Below, one piece after another: positions 45,296 to 57,173 of a DNA stretch of 64,000 nt (the stretch's first letter is position 1; the number at the start of each line of letters is the position of its first letter). Below the pieces are notes generated by a model, which saw nothing but the letters and a program-made list of their open reading frames with translations, ran no database searches and was not told where the DNA came from. Source of the stretch: Benincasa hispida (lineage: Eukaryota > Streptophyta > Magnoliopsida > Cucurbitales > Cucurbitaceae); NCBI RefSeq assembly GCF_009727055.1, contig NC_052356.1:5117426-5181425 (forward strand). Direction: 5' to 3'. Made by a program: the position numbers and the translations under genes.

Positions 45296-47350
45296 TGATG
45301 ATGGAAAATTTAGTGAACGCAATTATGAGATGCATGTCTTAGTGTATGCGTTGATTCCCATGCATCGGTGGTCATGCATTAGAATGAAACTATACGTTAA
45401 CGAATGTATGCGATGACCATGCATTCCCGTCACAAGTTTTCTTGTGTCTCACGCCAAGTATAACACGAACGCAAGTTTCTCGGGTGATCCAAGGTTGAAT
45501 TGAGGACTTGTAACTAAATGCTATCCGGGTAATGTGGTATGCGTGGATGAATTAAAAGAATGATGGAGAGGGTATAAGCTACAAACTACTCTACTCCTAA
45601 CTAGAATAAACATTAGAAGTATGAATGAGAGGGTAAGACACGACAACTGTTGACGCGTAGTAAATGTATGGACAAATAGATAAAATTGAAGATGTCTTTC
45701 ATCGTAACTCTAAGTTTGACCGCAAGGGCAACCTCAGCCAATGCAAAGCTATGCGATCATGCTACAACACACTTTGACTATTTCTAGGATGCATGCGATG
45801 TATATGATGATGTGAGAAACCTATGCCTTAAGCCTCCATAACCCGCTTACATGCTCTCACACATAAGCGTGATGACCACATACCACTGTATCCTACTTCT
45901 AGACGAATGCAATATCCTATCCGTAGGGTGCATACACTGTGTAATGGCAAACAGAGCTTATCTCTAAGTTCCCCATTCTTGCTTATGCGTTCTAATCCGC
46001 TCTCTCGAGTATTAGATTTGGGTTTTAGACTACTTTCCCAAGTGTGCCTAAATGATGAATGATGCGTATATAAGACAAGGTAACCGCATAAACTTGGCTG
46101 ACGTAGGATTATTCCTATCTCTAGTGAATAATTGCTTACATTGCTTAATGCGACCAACCACTTACCCTCTCGGGCAGTTAATTGTTGCTGACTTTACTCA
46201 TAGATAAGTGTTGCGTCCGCCTATAGACAGGCGTTGCTACAGCTTCACACTAAGCAAATAAGGTTTTCTCACAACACTCATGCAACGCACATCTCTTGGT
46301 GGTTTGCTACATGCTTCATATTTCTATGCCGCATGATTAAGTATGCGATACTTTAGCAATCTCACTATGTGATGCAATGAAAGTTAAGGATGCTAAGCAA
46401 AGAAAGATGGAGATGGAATCAAAGGAAACATAGAAATTCATTGAACACACAATGTATTAATTTCTTAATCCAAAATGTAATACAATACAATATAAGAAAA
46501 GAAGATAAAATGAAATGACCAGCTAGAAGCAATGTCTTGCTTCTAGCAGATGTGTGTCAAGGTTACCATTGGTTCCATGGAAGGGCGGTGGAACTGACTC
46601 TCTCGAGATCTAACTCCGTCGAAGGCTCCGGTCATCACTCGGACTGGATGAAGGAGATGAAGAACTCTCAAGCTTTCTTCTAACGCTTTGGTCTGGATCA
46701 CAAGTATCCACCCGAAGGTTGGAAACCTTGAATGGAAACCTTGGATCAGTTGAAGTTATGCTCAGCGGCTTCTATTTATAGAGCTTGATCGCTGATAGCA
46801 TTAATAGACCTACTCTGATTTTGACATTCGCGGCGTGATGGTCCTTTACTGAACATCATCTTTTGATTTTTCCGAGATATGCGTTGATGTTTCCATTCCA
46901 CCAACCTTTCATTCATCCTTCTATTATAGTTATCATTGTGTAGCCGCAATATTGCAATGATCGCATTCGCTTGATTACCGCAACTTCTACACGATGAATG
47001 CAATCGCTTGACAATCGCAACTCCTATGCGATGGATGCATGCAGTTGATTACCGCAACACCCATGCGTTGAACGTATGCGTTCGCATTTGCGATGGAGAA
47101 TTTCTCCACATGCAGTTGTCTATGCGATAGCCCGGCTTTCGCATCTGCGTCCGCTTTTTGCGTTAACTACAAAGATAGACAATTCAACACATTATCACAC
47201 ATAATAGTGGGTTAGCCGAGATTCTTAATGATGAACGACGCAAACTCATTTTCTCATGAATTCCTAACATAATTGTCGCATATTTTACTTAACGGCCCTC
47301 ATAATTCTAAATAAAAGGCGAAAGATGACGTGCATTTCTGCATGTAAACA
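45296..47350 (-). repeat. 5' LTR of element E
   Basis: 2055 bp, TGATGATGGAAAATTTAG...CATGTAAACA on the plus strand; longer than its partner because the partner carries deletions. A minus frame at 45828-46157 has a shorter homologue at 42973-43212. Confidence 0.9.
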
Positions 47351-47355
47351 CTTTG

Positions 47356-48357
47356 ATAGCAGCGTTGCTACACTCCCCTCAACATAGTTATGCTCTACTG
47401 ATTGTATAAATAAAATTTTCATGATTTAGGTCATATTATGCTTGATTTGACAGCCAGCAATTCCATTCTCTCTGTATTTTCAGTTCCTAGACGTAAACTC
47501 TTATAGTTCTTCATTTTGATTTTGATTTTAGACTTCATCTTGGCACATGAGTGGCTAAGGTAAGTGCTTCTAACTTAGTATAGGTTGAAATTAATTCGAT
47601 TTGCTTGTGAGGATTTGAATTTAATGCTTTGTTGTTGTAATCCTCTGAATTCTTGATGAGTTTTATTATCTATGCTTGAATATATTGTGGCTTGATCACC
47701 CATAATGTTTTCTTTGCTTTGCTATGAGAAAAATATATCTATGTGTGTATCTCCATTAGGGCACAAATTAGAGCATGCTTGTGAGTAATTTTTAGGTTAT
47801 TTAGAATAATCCGTTTACTACATTGCTGATTAATTATTCAAGAATCACATCGTTAGTAATTTAAGGTCTTTCATAATGACCTTGGCTAGATTACCTAGGC
47901 TTAGTGCAATATTTTTAATTAATTAGGCATCTAATGGAACCAATTAATAAAGTATCTAGACTAATTAAGAAATGGATCAGTTAATTAGGGCGTTAGTTTT
48001 CATCGTTAGTCTAGCTGACGAGCCATAAATAGAATTAAGCATGCAATGATTTTTAGAGTTTCTATGAACAACCAATCAAATAAATGAATGATGAATTCCC
48101 TAAGTTAGGCTTTAAATCAAATTGAGACTACATTTAAATTGCACTTTTAAATTCAATTGCAAACCAAACTACTCACAACCCCCTCCCTCTTGTGTTAGCT
48201 CTCGAATTCATAAATTGGTTAATTCATCTCAGATTCTCTATGGAGATGACCCAATTTTGCCATTTATACTACGTACTATAGGCAGTAAAGATTGGAGTTC
48301 ATAAATATTATTTTATTTTTAGGGGTTTTCTTGTGACGACAAATTCTCCAGTGTTCA
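47356..48357 (+). repeat. LTR of element H, main part
   Basis: AT-rich non-coding sequence that continues the inverted-repeat arm after element E and ends near ...CTCCAGTGTTCA, three bases before the primer site. Confidence 0.6.
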
Positions 48358-48360
48358 AAT

Positions 48361-48379
48361 TGGCACTGTTGTCGGGGAA
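48361..48379 (+). other. tRNA-Asp type primer site of element H
   Basis: TGGCACTGTTGTCGGGGAA, close to TGGCGCCGTTGTCGGGGA of Athila-group elements. Confidence 0.8.
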
Positions 48380-48479
48380 TCTTAGCAACTGTTTTAGCCA
48401 ATTCTTGAATTCAATTTATTGTTTGTGTTTCTTGTCGTGTATGCCCATTCTTTTGGAGGTCATGGACTTCAAAATTGTG

Positions 48480-49520
48480 CATATATTAATAAGAAAGAAC
48501 GACGACTTCAACAAGAGAGGAAAAGACAAAGAAAAAGTAAGCAAGAGGCTGAACAATCAGAAAAAAGGAAGAGTAAGAGGACTTACCGCCAGCAGTAGAC
48601 ATGAGGGATGCCCCTGAGTACATGTTAAGGAAGTTGTCTCAGCCTGACATGACACAGTAGCTTCTGTGCTTAGTCTACCCTCCCACCATAGTGCCTTTTA
48701 AGTTGAAATCAAAGCTTATCCACATGTTTTCTCAGTTCAATTGAAGTACAAGAAAAAATCCCCACAAACATTTGAAGGATTTTTATGTAATTTGTATTGG
48801 GATAAGACCCCATGGAGTCACGAAGAAGTTGCTTAATCTTAGAGCATTTCTAAGGAGAATGCCAAAGGTTGGCTCTACTACTAGCCACCTGGTTCAGTCA
48901 TTGCATGGAACGAGCTACAGAAGCTTTTCTTGGAAAAGTACTTTCCTTCTTCGAAGGCTAACAACATCAGAAAAAAAAATTATGGCATAACTCACAATGA
49001 TGGGGAGACATTGTATGACTACTGGGAGAGATTTAAGCAGTTATGTGCATGCTTCCCACATCATCAGATATCAAATCCTCTGCTTATCCAGTACTTTTAT
49101 TCTAGACTTCTCTCAAATGACTGGAGTTCGATAGATGTCGCAACTAGTGGAGCCCTAGCTAATAAAACCCCTTCTGAAGCCAGGGAGTTGATCTCAAGGA
49201 TGGCAGAGAAATCACAAGAGTTCAGCACGAGAGCAAATGGACTCACCTTATCTGAGTCACAAGAGTTAAAGAATAACTATCTAAATTAACTAACCTCACT
49301 TTTCTTGTGAAATAGATTGGCAAGGCTCAACTACAACCTCAGACCCCTATTGAGGAAGTCCATTATGTTAGAGGCCAAGGAAGGTAGAGGCGTGATCCAT
49401 ACAACAACACCTACAACCCCAGATAGCGAGATCATTCCAGCTTTCATTGGGGATGTCAAGGAGACCATCAGAAAAGTACATCTAACAACCCCAGTTAACC
49501 ATTGGAGGATGTGGTGAAGT
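48480..49520 (+). pseudogene. Athila-type gag of element H
   Basis: The recognisable core is in the frame 48930-49289: EKYFPSSKANNIRKKNYGIT, HNDGETLYDYWERFKQLCAC, FPHHQISNPLLIQYFYSRLL, then GALANKTPSEARELISRMAE. These are the characteristic E-F-P-x-S-R, L-Y-E-Y-W-E-R-F and C-P-H-H blocks of Athila gag. Flanking parts (48480-48900 and 49300-49520) are frameshifted. It would form the capsid of a gypsy element; this copy is defective. Confidence 0.88.
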
Positions 49521-50340
49521 CATTGGTGAATAATATGCTGACATTCTAGAAGGATGTGATGACCTTCTATAGGAAACAAAGAAAATCTAAGAGGAGAATG
49601 CCCTATTCCATAAGGAAACGATGATGGGTATGTAGCACGTAGCCAGCTAGAACACTCAATTTGCCACCACTATGAATAGGCTTGATGTCCAATGTGGTAA
49701 ACTCCTAGCTCGACTCGAACACCAGGTGAGGAACGTGAGTGCCCTGACCACCGTAAGTCCATCAGAATCCTTTGGTCTCCTTATCCACCCTGAATCTATG
49801 AATTTGTATTACTGAGAAAGAATTTAATGAACTGTTTGGTTATGATGAAAATGAGCGTAGACCCCAAGCACCTAAAAGCCTTGAGCATGTTAGTACTGAT
49901 CTTTTACATAGTTCTATTCCTTTTCGACGAAGATTCCTCAGTTTTGAGAGGAATGAAGAGAAAGGAAAACCTATTGAGACCCTTAGAATGGTGACTGCTA
50001 GCTCCACTAGACGAGCTCTATGTAGTGGGTGAAGAAGGAGGAAGAAATACTTGTTGCTTAGGCAACCAACATCATTCCCAGTAACCTCCATGTGAAACGC
50101 GATGATCCAGGTATGTTCTGCCTACCCTGTAAAGTAGGTAATAAGAAGCTACATCATGCTTTGATTGACTTAAAAGCAGCTGTAAGTATCATGTCTGCTT
50201 CTCTGTTTATGAGCTTAGAATGCTTCATCTTAGTAGCACTAATGTGGGTATTCGGTTGATTGACCGTAGTATAGCTAAGCCATTAAGAGTTGTGCATGAT
50301 GTGTTATGAATGTAGATGACTTAGTCTTCTGGACCACCGT
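49521..50340 (+). pseudogene. gag C-terminal and protease remnant of element H
   Basis: From about 50040 the frame reads NIIPSNLHVKRDDPGMFCLP, then CKVGNKKLHHALIDLKAAVS and IMSASLFMSL. This matches the Athila-group protease layout in which D-L-G-A-S is the active site; here it is D-L-K-A-A, with Gly lost. An I-R-L-I-D-R-S-like block follows near 50255. The sequence then ends against unrelated DNA near 50340. Confidence 0.75.
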
Positions 50341-50670
50341 CACTACTTAACTCTGTAGAAGTAACACTGATTGGTCTTTCTTTCAAGGCCTTGTGTAGAT
50401 AGTATCAACATATCCTTAACTTGCACTTGCAACAAGCCAAAGTCGATCCATCCATCAAATTTCTCCACATCAAACTTTATTGGACTCATAAAGCTTGACA
50501 TATGTACTTCACTTTCTCACAAAATAGCAAATTGTGAACAAATCACACTATCCATAAAACACTACATCCTATCTCAAGTATTCTTTTCTAATGTGGAACT
50601 TGGACAATACTCCTACCATAGAGCATACTCAGAAATTCAATTAACTATGAACCTAAAGCTCTGATACCCC
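50341..50670 (-). other. Leader and primer site of copia element K
   Basis: On the minus strand GGTATCAGAGCTTTAGG begins at about 50670, a Met-type primer site directly after the K LTR. The remaining 300 bases are non-coding leader. Overlapping ORFs have no motif. Confidence 0.6.
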
Positions 50671-50689
50671 TTATTAGGAAAAACCTCCC

Positions 50690-52903
50690 TGTTGGGATCG
50701 ATGTCCTAATTCTCCCGGAGTCTCGTTGTTTTGTAAAGATGCACATTGTTAAATGATTAAAATAAGTGTTATTTAATTCTGGCATTTACTCATATCCAAT
50801 AAACAAAGCTCCTTGGTTATCTTATGTGAACTTAAGCATGTACATGTGATATACAAGTGGATCATGCCTTAAGTGATAACCTAAATTGGTCTATAGTATA
50901 AGGATTAAGGTAGGATATCTGATCCTTGTGACACTACGGATACGACCGCTTTGTAGAAGTTTCAAGTGTTGTAAACTACTACAGATGGTTGATCCTGACC
51001 ATTCATGTGAAGGCGTGGAGTAGGGGTGTCCTATAAAAAGAGTTTGTACAAGACCTAGACCACGAGATGACTAGACTCTGTATATAACGCTGTTGATACT
51101 AGAGACTTGCATCTCACCTAAACGACCATAGGTGACACGACCTCAATCCTGAGTGTTTTGTGAACTTCTGCCTTTGAGGGCGGTCCTTTGATTAGTATGG
51201 GTGAGAGTGGCTAGATTTCCAACTCAACATGCCTACCTTTTTGGGGACTTTTCTGATTTGGGAGTTGGGAACTAAATCTACAATATGGAATTCACTCCTT
51301 TCCCAAAGTAGGAAAAAGTACAGAGATTGTTCCCTTAAGGGTTGATTTCGGGGCTTGAATATAGTGGCCACAACTTCTCTTTGGAAGAGAAGACTGAGTC
51401 ATAGTAGAACTAGGATTTATGTTCATTAGAGGGATCAATGGTACTTAAAGAGATAGATGTAACTACAGAGGCATAACGGTTATTGGCCTAGCTGTTCTTA
51501 CGAGCGATCTGTGAAAGGTTTTCGCACTGCTCATTAGTTAAGATGGACACATAATATATCTGTAGTGAGGAGAGTTCAGCTGTCAGTCTTTAGTGGAGTT
51601 TCTGGCAGTTAACGGATGGTGGATCCCATGACTAAAGAGTTTAGTCAATTATTCACGTACCGTTGAAGCTTCGGATCTACAGGTCCATCAGGTCCCCTTG
51701 GTAGCTTGGATTCATGTTGAGGGATCAGTTCTTGGTGTTGATTTGAAATGTTCAAATTGACAAGAGGTATTTTGATTATATGTGATATAATCAATATGAT
51801 GGTATGAGATACATCTAAGTGGAGGATTGATGTAATATGAGATTTTACAATTAATTCCAGGAATAGCAAAAAGAATATGGTTTTATTAATGTTCCATGAG
51901 ATGAGAATATGTAAAACTATAGGTTATAAATTATAGTTGATAAGTTGGTTTAATTCATTTATATTTATAACTTATATTGATTATTAGATAAATTAATACT
52001 TTTCTTTTAAATAACCAAATGTAATGGGTGGTTATTGATCATGGTAACCTTGAGGTTTTAAAAGGAAATCAGTTTCCTATTTTGAAACAGAGGTTTTTTA
52101 CAAAGTTTGAAAAGTTTTGAGTTTTCTCTCTGGTGAAAAGAAACTCATAGAAGTTCGTCAAGTAAATACAAGTTTATTAAACGATGGCTGGGCAGGTAAA
52201 CGGATCGTGCAGTTGCTAGCTACGATCATGCATGGTTTTACTAAACGATCGCAGCTTTGCTAGACGATCGCTGGCCCAAGGTAAAGGATCGTGTAGAATA
52301 GACCGAGCTAAACGATCACATAGCTTTTGCTAGACAATTGCATAGTTTTATCTAAACGATTGGGCATCAACCTATACAATAGGTCTCTGACTTTCTCCCA
52401 CTTTCCTAGTCGTGTACGCGATCATTGTTTCCTCTGTTCGTCTGCCTCATACCAAGTCCGAATAGAGCCCACCCTCTGGATTCTAACACCAAGAATACCA
52501 AAGTTTCTTTGTTGGTGGTGTCAAACTCAACTTGACACCGTCGAGGTTTTCCGAGGCCATTCGTGGTGCTACGAAGGCCATTTGCTATTGTGGAGGAGTT
52601 CGTGACAGAGGATATCGTTGAGGACGAGTGCGAAGTGTTCGTGCGCGTGCTGCGGTCGTGTCAGATCGGGTGCTCGTGGTTGCTGTGATCGATCAGAGCG
52701 CGCATTGGAGCGCAGGAGACGCTGCTACCTTTGTTAGTATAGTTTTTCCTTCTGTACATTTGATGTTCATGCTGTAATTTCTCTGTATATTTGCATAATC
52801 ATTTGTATTGAAGTCGACTGTAAATGATTTGGTTATTCATGATTATAATTTGGAGTAATCTTGCTTCCACTGATCACAGAAATCATCGTTCCGATTTCCT
52901 TCA
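50690..52903 (+). mobile_element. Solo LTR L3, intact L-family LTR
   Basis: 2214 bp from TGTTGGGATCGATGTCC to ...TTCCGATTTCCTTCA, flanked by CTCCC at 50685-50689 and 52904-52908. It is the best-preserved L LTR in the window and can serve as family reference. It carries the CTAAACGATCG motif array at 52178-52364. No internal sequence remains, so LTR-LTR recombination removed the body. Confidence 0.93.
52178..52364 (+). repeat. Array of CTAAACGATCG-like motif
   Basis: About nine copies of TAAACGATCG or near variants, spaced 15-30 bp, in the 3' third of L3. Confidence 0.8.
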
Positions 52904-53339
52904 CTCCCACTATTACCGTAGGAATAAGTAAAATAATTACAAAGAAATTAAAAGAAAGCAATAAAACTAGAAAACACAAGAATTTATGTGAAAAACTCCA
53001 AACACGGAGAAAAATCATGGCCCACAAGATGGAAATCCACTATGTGAAAAATTGTTACAATCACATAAAATAATTTTCTCCCAATCCAATTATAAGAGTA
53101 CTCTTTCAAAACTTTTATACTACTCACACCCTTTGATAGAGTTAGCACACTCAAGAGAATACAAAAATGAAAATTTGACTAGAGTTAGCACACTCAAGCT
53201 TAAAGTATTTCTAATTGGGATGATTTGAAACGAAAGGCATAGACTCCTTTTATAATGCTTGGAGTGCATCACTTTCTTGAGCCTTTTCAATGGGGACCAT
53301 TACACTTCTAATATTTTTCCAAAATCCAACACTTAATAT

Positions 53340-55088
53340 TTTATTAGGGGTTGAGTTTGATAAGGAAGTTCAAAACCACTAACAAGGAGAAGCTGCTATA
53401 GGAGAAAATGGGTTGACTTCTAGAGATGTTCTAGCTGCCTCAAATGAGAAAGGAACTCATGACAATGATGAAAAAGTTCAAGATTAGTTCCTTGATTCAG
53501 GGTACACCTTCCTTGGGTTGGTTCTATCATGATGGAGATCGATCTATCTATATAGGTAACAATAATGTGTATAAAATTAGGCATTGGCTCCATTTCTCTT
53601 AAAATGAAGGATGGATAAAAAAAAAGCTAATAAGGAATGTAAGACATGTTACTACTTTGAAAATGAACTTAATCTCATTAGGTATGTTAGATTTAATAGA
53701 CAATGAATGATGAGGAGTTAAAGGAACTCTTCAAGTAATAAAAGATTCTAAAGTTCTAATAAAAAAGAAAAGGAATGAAGTCTATATCATTAAAGATGTG
53801 GAAATGGCTCATCCTGCCTTAGTTGTTTTGAATGAAAAATTAACCGAAGGAGAATTGTGGCACAAAATACTCTGACATATTAGCCATAAAAGACTACAAA
53901 TTTTTTCTAAGCAAGAAGTTCTGACTTAGAATAGTTGTAAAGCAGTGAAGTTTTGTGAACATTACATCTTAAGCGGAGTAGTAAGATATAGCTTCACAAA
54001 AGCTCAACATATAACTAAGGAAATACTCGATTACGTATATTCTGACCCATGGTAACCATCATCAACTCCTTCTCGAGTGGTTCAAGGTACTTTCTAAACT
54101 TTAATAATGATTTTTCTAGAAAAAATTGGGTGTTTTTCTTAAAAACTAAAGACCTAGCTCTAGAAAAATTCAAAAAATTGAAACTAAGGATTGAAAAGCA
54201 AAGTTGAAAAGAAATTAATTTTCTTAGGACTAAATATGGTTTAGAGTTTTGTGGTGAGGAATTTAACAAGTTTTGTGGAGAGAATGGTATCACAAGACAC
54301 AAGACAATGTGATATACTTTGGGAATTTGAAAACATAAATTTGAAAGAAAAAAAAAGAAAGAGAAATTCAATGAAACATCGTGGTATTTCATGTATGTTT
54401 TCAGATATGTGTTTGATAGCAGATTTATAATTTATAATTTAAACACTTTTTTAAAAATATATTTGATATACTTTTAAATTATAAAACTAGTTATAGTTAT
54501 CTACCAAATATTATATTGACAATAAATTATTATTAGTCAATTCATGAACATGTTTTATGTTAAAAACTTTTGGATAATTATTATTTCTCAGTACTATATT
54601 ATCTATAATACATTACATATTACATAGTTTAATTTGAAAAAAATGAATTGAATTTATAACATGATGTACTGTATTTCAAAACATTTTTATTCTTATTTAA
54701 TATGATTATACATTTCAAAATTTAAAATTCAAAATATGGATACAATAAAAACATTAAAATATTTTTTTAGATTTTGTGCTATTTGGATTACAAAATCTAA
54801 AAATAATTTTTTAAACATAATCCTGTTTGTCTACCAAACACAAATTTGTTAAAATAAGAGAATCTAGCCAACCAAACAAGCTCAAAGAGACTCAACAGAA
54901 GTATCATGAAGGGAGTAAGATGTCAATTGTTAGATGCCTTTGTTCATGAAAAATGGTGGGCTGAAGTAGTCTCATGTACTATCTTTACTTTAAACAAATG
55001 CCCACATACCTCACTAAACTTCGAAAAAAACTGGTTTAACCACCTTCCAAACTTAGACATGCTAAAGGTGTTTGACAGTGTGGGTTAG
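53340..55088 (+). pseudogene. Copia remnant M: protease and integrase
   Basis: Protease FLDSGYTF near 53490, then IYIGNNNVYKI. VRHVTTLKMNLISLGMLDLI is near 53650. The pre-integrase block reads GELWHKIL-stop-HISHKRLQIFSK near 53850 and CEHYILSG near 53955. ILDYVYSDPW holds the first catalytic Asp region near 54030. TKYGLEFCGEEFNKFCGENG holds the second, with the Asp position altered, near 54225. After an insert the core resumes with LLDAFVHEKWWAEVVSCTIF near 54930 and ends FDSVG at 55083, where an L LTR begins. Many stops. Confidence 0.82.
54327..54890. mobile_element. MITE-like AT-rich insert in copia M
   Basis: It interrupts the integrase reading frame. Inside lies TGTGTTTGATAG (54408-54419), matching the complement of CTACCAAACACA (54831-54842) at 11 of 12 bases, with AT-rich non-coding sequence between. 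A target duplication was not found; outer limits are approximate. Confidence 0.45.
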
Positions 55089-56961
55089 TAAAGGAATCAA
55101 ATTCCTCAGCGGAAGTGTGGGAATGTATCTTTGAAAATTATTTTGAAAATTTATGAAAAAAATAGAGAAATAAACCAAATGGGATAAGAGAATAATACCT
55201 CTTGAAGACCGTCTTCAACAAAATCATTCTCTTTGTGTCGATCTCACAAATAGACACGAACTCAAGACTTCTTCAATTCCCACGAATAGTCACGAACACC
55301 GAGTGAGACACTATCACTTGGTTTCCTTGCTATTCTCCAGACAAGTATTAAGGATGGTAAGGTCCTTATTTGGAAGGGAGAAATTTTTAGAGAGAACTTG
55401 AGGAAGAAAATAAAGTTCTCTTAATATGAGAGTATGAAAGATTTCATTGGAGGATGAGTTACAACTTCCCTCCACCAATATGTATGAAGTTATTCTCATT
55501 TATTATATATATGTATGTCTATATGTATATATTAAATAAACTTTAATATAAAATTAAATAAATATTAATTAAATAATTAATTAACTAATAAATTAAATAT
55601 CGTATATTTAATTTCATTTGAATCATACTAAAATAATATATTCTCACATAACCTGTAGTTTTAATATGAATCTCATTCATATTAATTTTAACCTATAGAT
55701 TTATGTGAATCTCATTCATATGAATAGTATTTGAATCTTATTCAAATATTTATTTCTCTCATATAACCTATATTGTTAATGTGAATCTCATTCATATAAA
55801 TAATTTTTGAATTTTATTTAAATATTTCTCTCTCATAAAATAAAGTATAATTTTGAATCTCATTCAAAATTAATTTTATATCATAATGTATCTATATACA
55901 TTATATTAATTGTATCTCATAGAATTAATTCCCTTATTAATTTAAACAATTCAAATTAATCCAATATTAGATGATTCGTGTTTTAAGTTTAGTGAGCTAG
56001 CAAGAGGACTCAATGGTCTTAGGGATTAGAAGCTCCAATGATATGAGATTAATTAATTAAACTCTTTGATTAAATTAATCAACATCTATTAACTGTAAGT
56101 CACTCGACTAAAGATCCACAGTTGTACTCTTTGAACTGCATATATATTTCTATGTCCACAGATATAACTAATCAACAGTAAGTCGACCCTTCATGAATCG
56201 CTTGTAATTATAGTTGGACCAAAATTATCATTTTACCCTTGTAATTACATCTAACTCCTTAAGTCCCACGTATCCTATAATGAACAACTTGTTTATGGTC
56301 CTACCAAAAACAAAACCCTCTCTAGCCAGTGAGAGGGAGGGACATTTGTTCAAGACCTGGAATCAGCACTTAAGGGAACAATTAATCTACTTATCCTAAA
56401 GACGAGAAGTAGTGAATTCCATCTTGTGTAGCTATGTTCCTAGCTTCCTACTCGGATAAATCCTTAAAATGGTAGGCATATTGAGTGGGCGAATTTAGCC
56501 ACTCTCACCCATACAGATCAAAGGATTGTCCTTATAGAAAGGAGTTCATAACTCACACAGGATTAAGGTCAAGTCATTATGGTCATCCAATGAAATGTTA
56601 ATCTCTTCAGTCAACGGTGTTATAAAGAGAGATTATTCATTTTGCGATTAAGTCTTATACAAACTCTTTGTATAAGATCCCTCCACTCACATGTCTCCAC
56701 ATGAACGATTAGGATCAAATCGTTTGTAACACTTTACAACTCTTATAACAATTATAAAATAAGTTGTATACATAGTGTCACCAGGATAAGGCATCTAACT
56801 TTATCCATATACTATAAACCATTTAGATTATTACTTGAACATGATCCACATGTATGTCTACCACATAGTATTCAAATTTCATAAAATAACCTTAGATATA
56901 TATTTAATTAATAATTTCATATATAAAATAATAAACCATTATTTTAAATAACATATTAACT
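55089..56961 (-). mobile_element. L-family LTR, minus strand, start-truncated
   Basis: Plus-strand left edge TAAAGGAATCAAATTCC corresponds to the L-LTR terminus with TG mutated to TA. It runs through the usual blocks (GTATAAGACTTAATCGC complement region near 56650) to about 56961, where a second L terminus starts. The first ~25 bases of the LTR on its own strand are missing. Confidence 0.75.
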
Positions 56962-57173
56962 AAAGGGATTGAATCCTACAGCGAAAGCGATTTATCGCTT
57001 TTGTCTTGAAATTAGGAGAATGAAAAATAAATTTCAGGCTAAGCATCGATTCAAGAACATAAATTGAGTTGAGAGGAATTACCTTTTGAAGAACACTGTT
57101 TTCTTAAAAAATTTCCTTGTCACAATCAAATCAAAAAAACACTTTTGGGATGCCTTTAATTGATCTTCCTCGC
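56962..57173 (-). mobile_element. L-family LTR terminal fragment, minus strand
   Basis: TAAAGGGATTGAATCCTACA starts a second L terminus. About 210 bases continue, parallel to 55089-55300, and are then cut by the plus LTR at 57174. It contains the perfect palindrome AAAGCGAT-TT-ATCGCTTT near 56984. Confidence 0.65.

Larger units (their letters stand above)
42580..47350 (-). mobile_element. Non-autonomous LTR element E (LARD-like)
   Basis: Two LTRs (42580-44152 and 45296-47350) flank only 1143 bp of internal sequence with no ORF of gag-pol type. The target duplication CTTTG is at 42575-42579 and 47351-47355. A tRNA-Asp primer site adjoining the right LTR fixes the minus orientation. The absence of any coding remnant, with LTRs of 1.6-2.1 kb, fits a large retrotransposon derivative mobilised in trans, probably by a Tat/Athila-group relative that uses the same primer tRNA. 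The family is not one I recognise. Confidence 0.85.
42562..47375. repeat. 14-bp inverted repeat split by element E
   Basis: GAGTGTAGCAACGC (42562-42575) and GCGTTGCTACACTC (47362-47375) are perfect complements. Removing E and one CTTTG leaves a hairpin with a 10-base loop. Confidence 0.9.
42456..50340 (+). mobile_element. Athila-like gypsy element H (5' portion), interrupted by E
   Basis: Parts: a 5' LTR whose pieces are about 42456-42579 and 47356-48357, a tRNA-Asp type primer site at 48361-48379, gag 48480-49520, and protease region 50040-50330. RT and later domains are absent; unrelated copia leader sequence follows from about 50341. The LTR left boundary is uncertain. Element E sits in its LTR with a clean duplication. 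Confidence 0.7.
50671..53331 (-). repeat. 5' LTR of copia K, split by solo LTR L3
   Basis: Segments 50671-50689 and 52904-53331. On the minus strand it begins TGTTGGATTTTGGAAAAA at 53331. The TATA box TTATAAAAGG is near 53250-53260, and it ends beside the primer site at about 50670. It is about 0.45 kb once L3 is removed. Confidence 0.75.

Noticed and set aside
52327..52605. 92-codon ORF downstream of the motif array as a candidate host gene
   Set aside because: It lies wholly inside solo LTR L3 and is not supported in other L copies.
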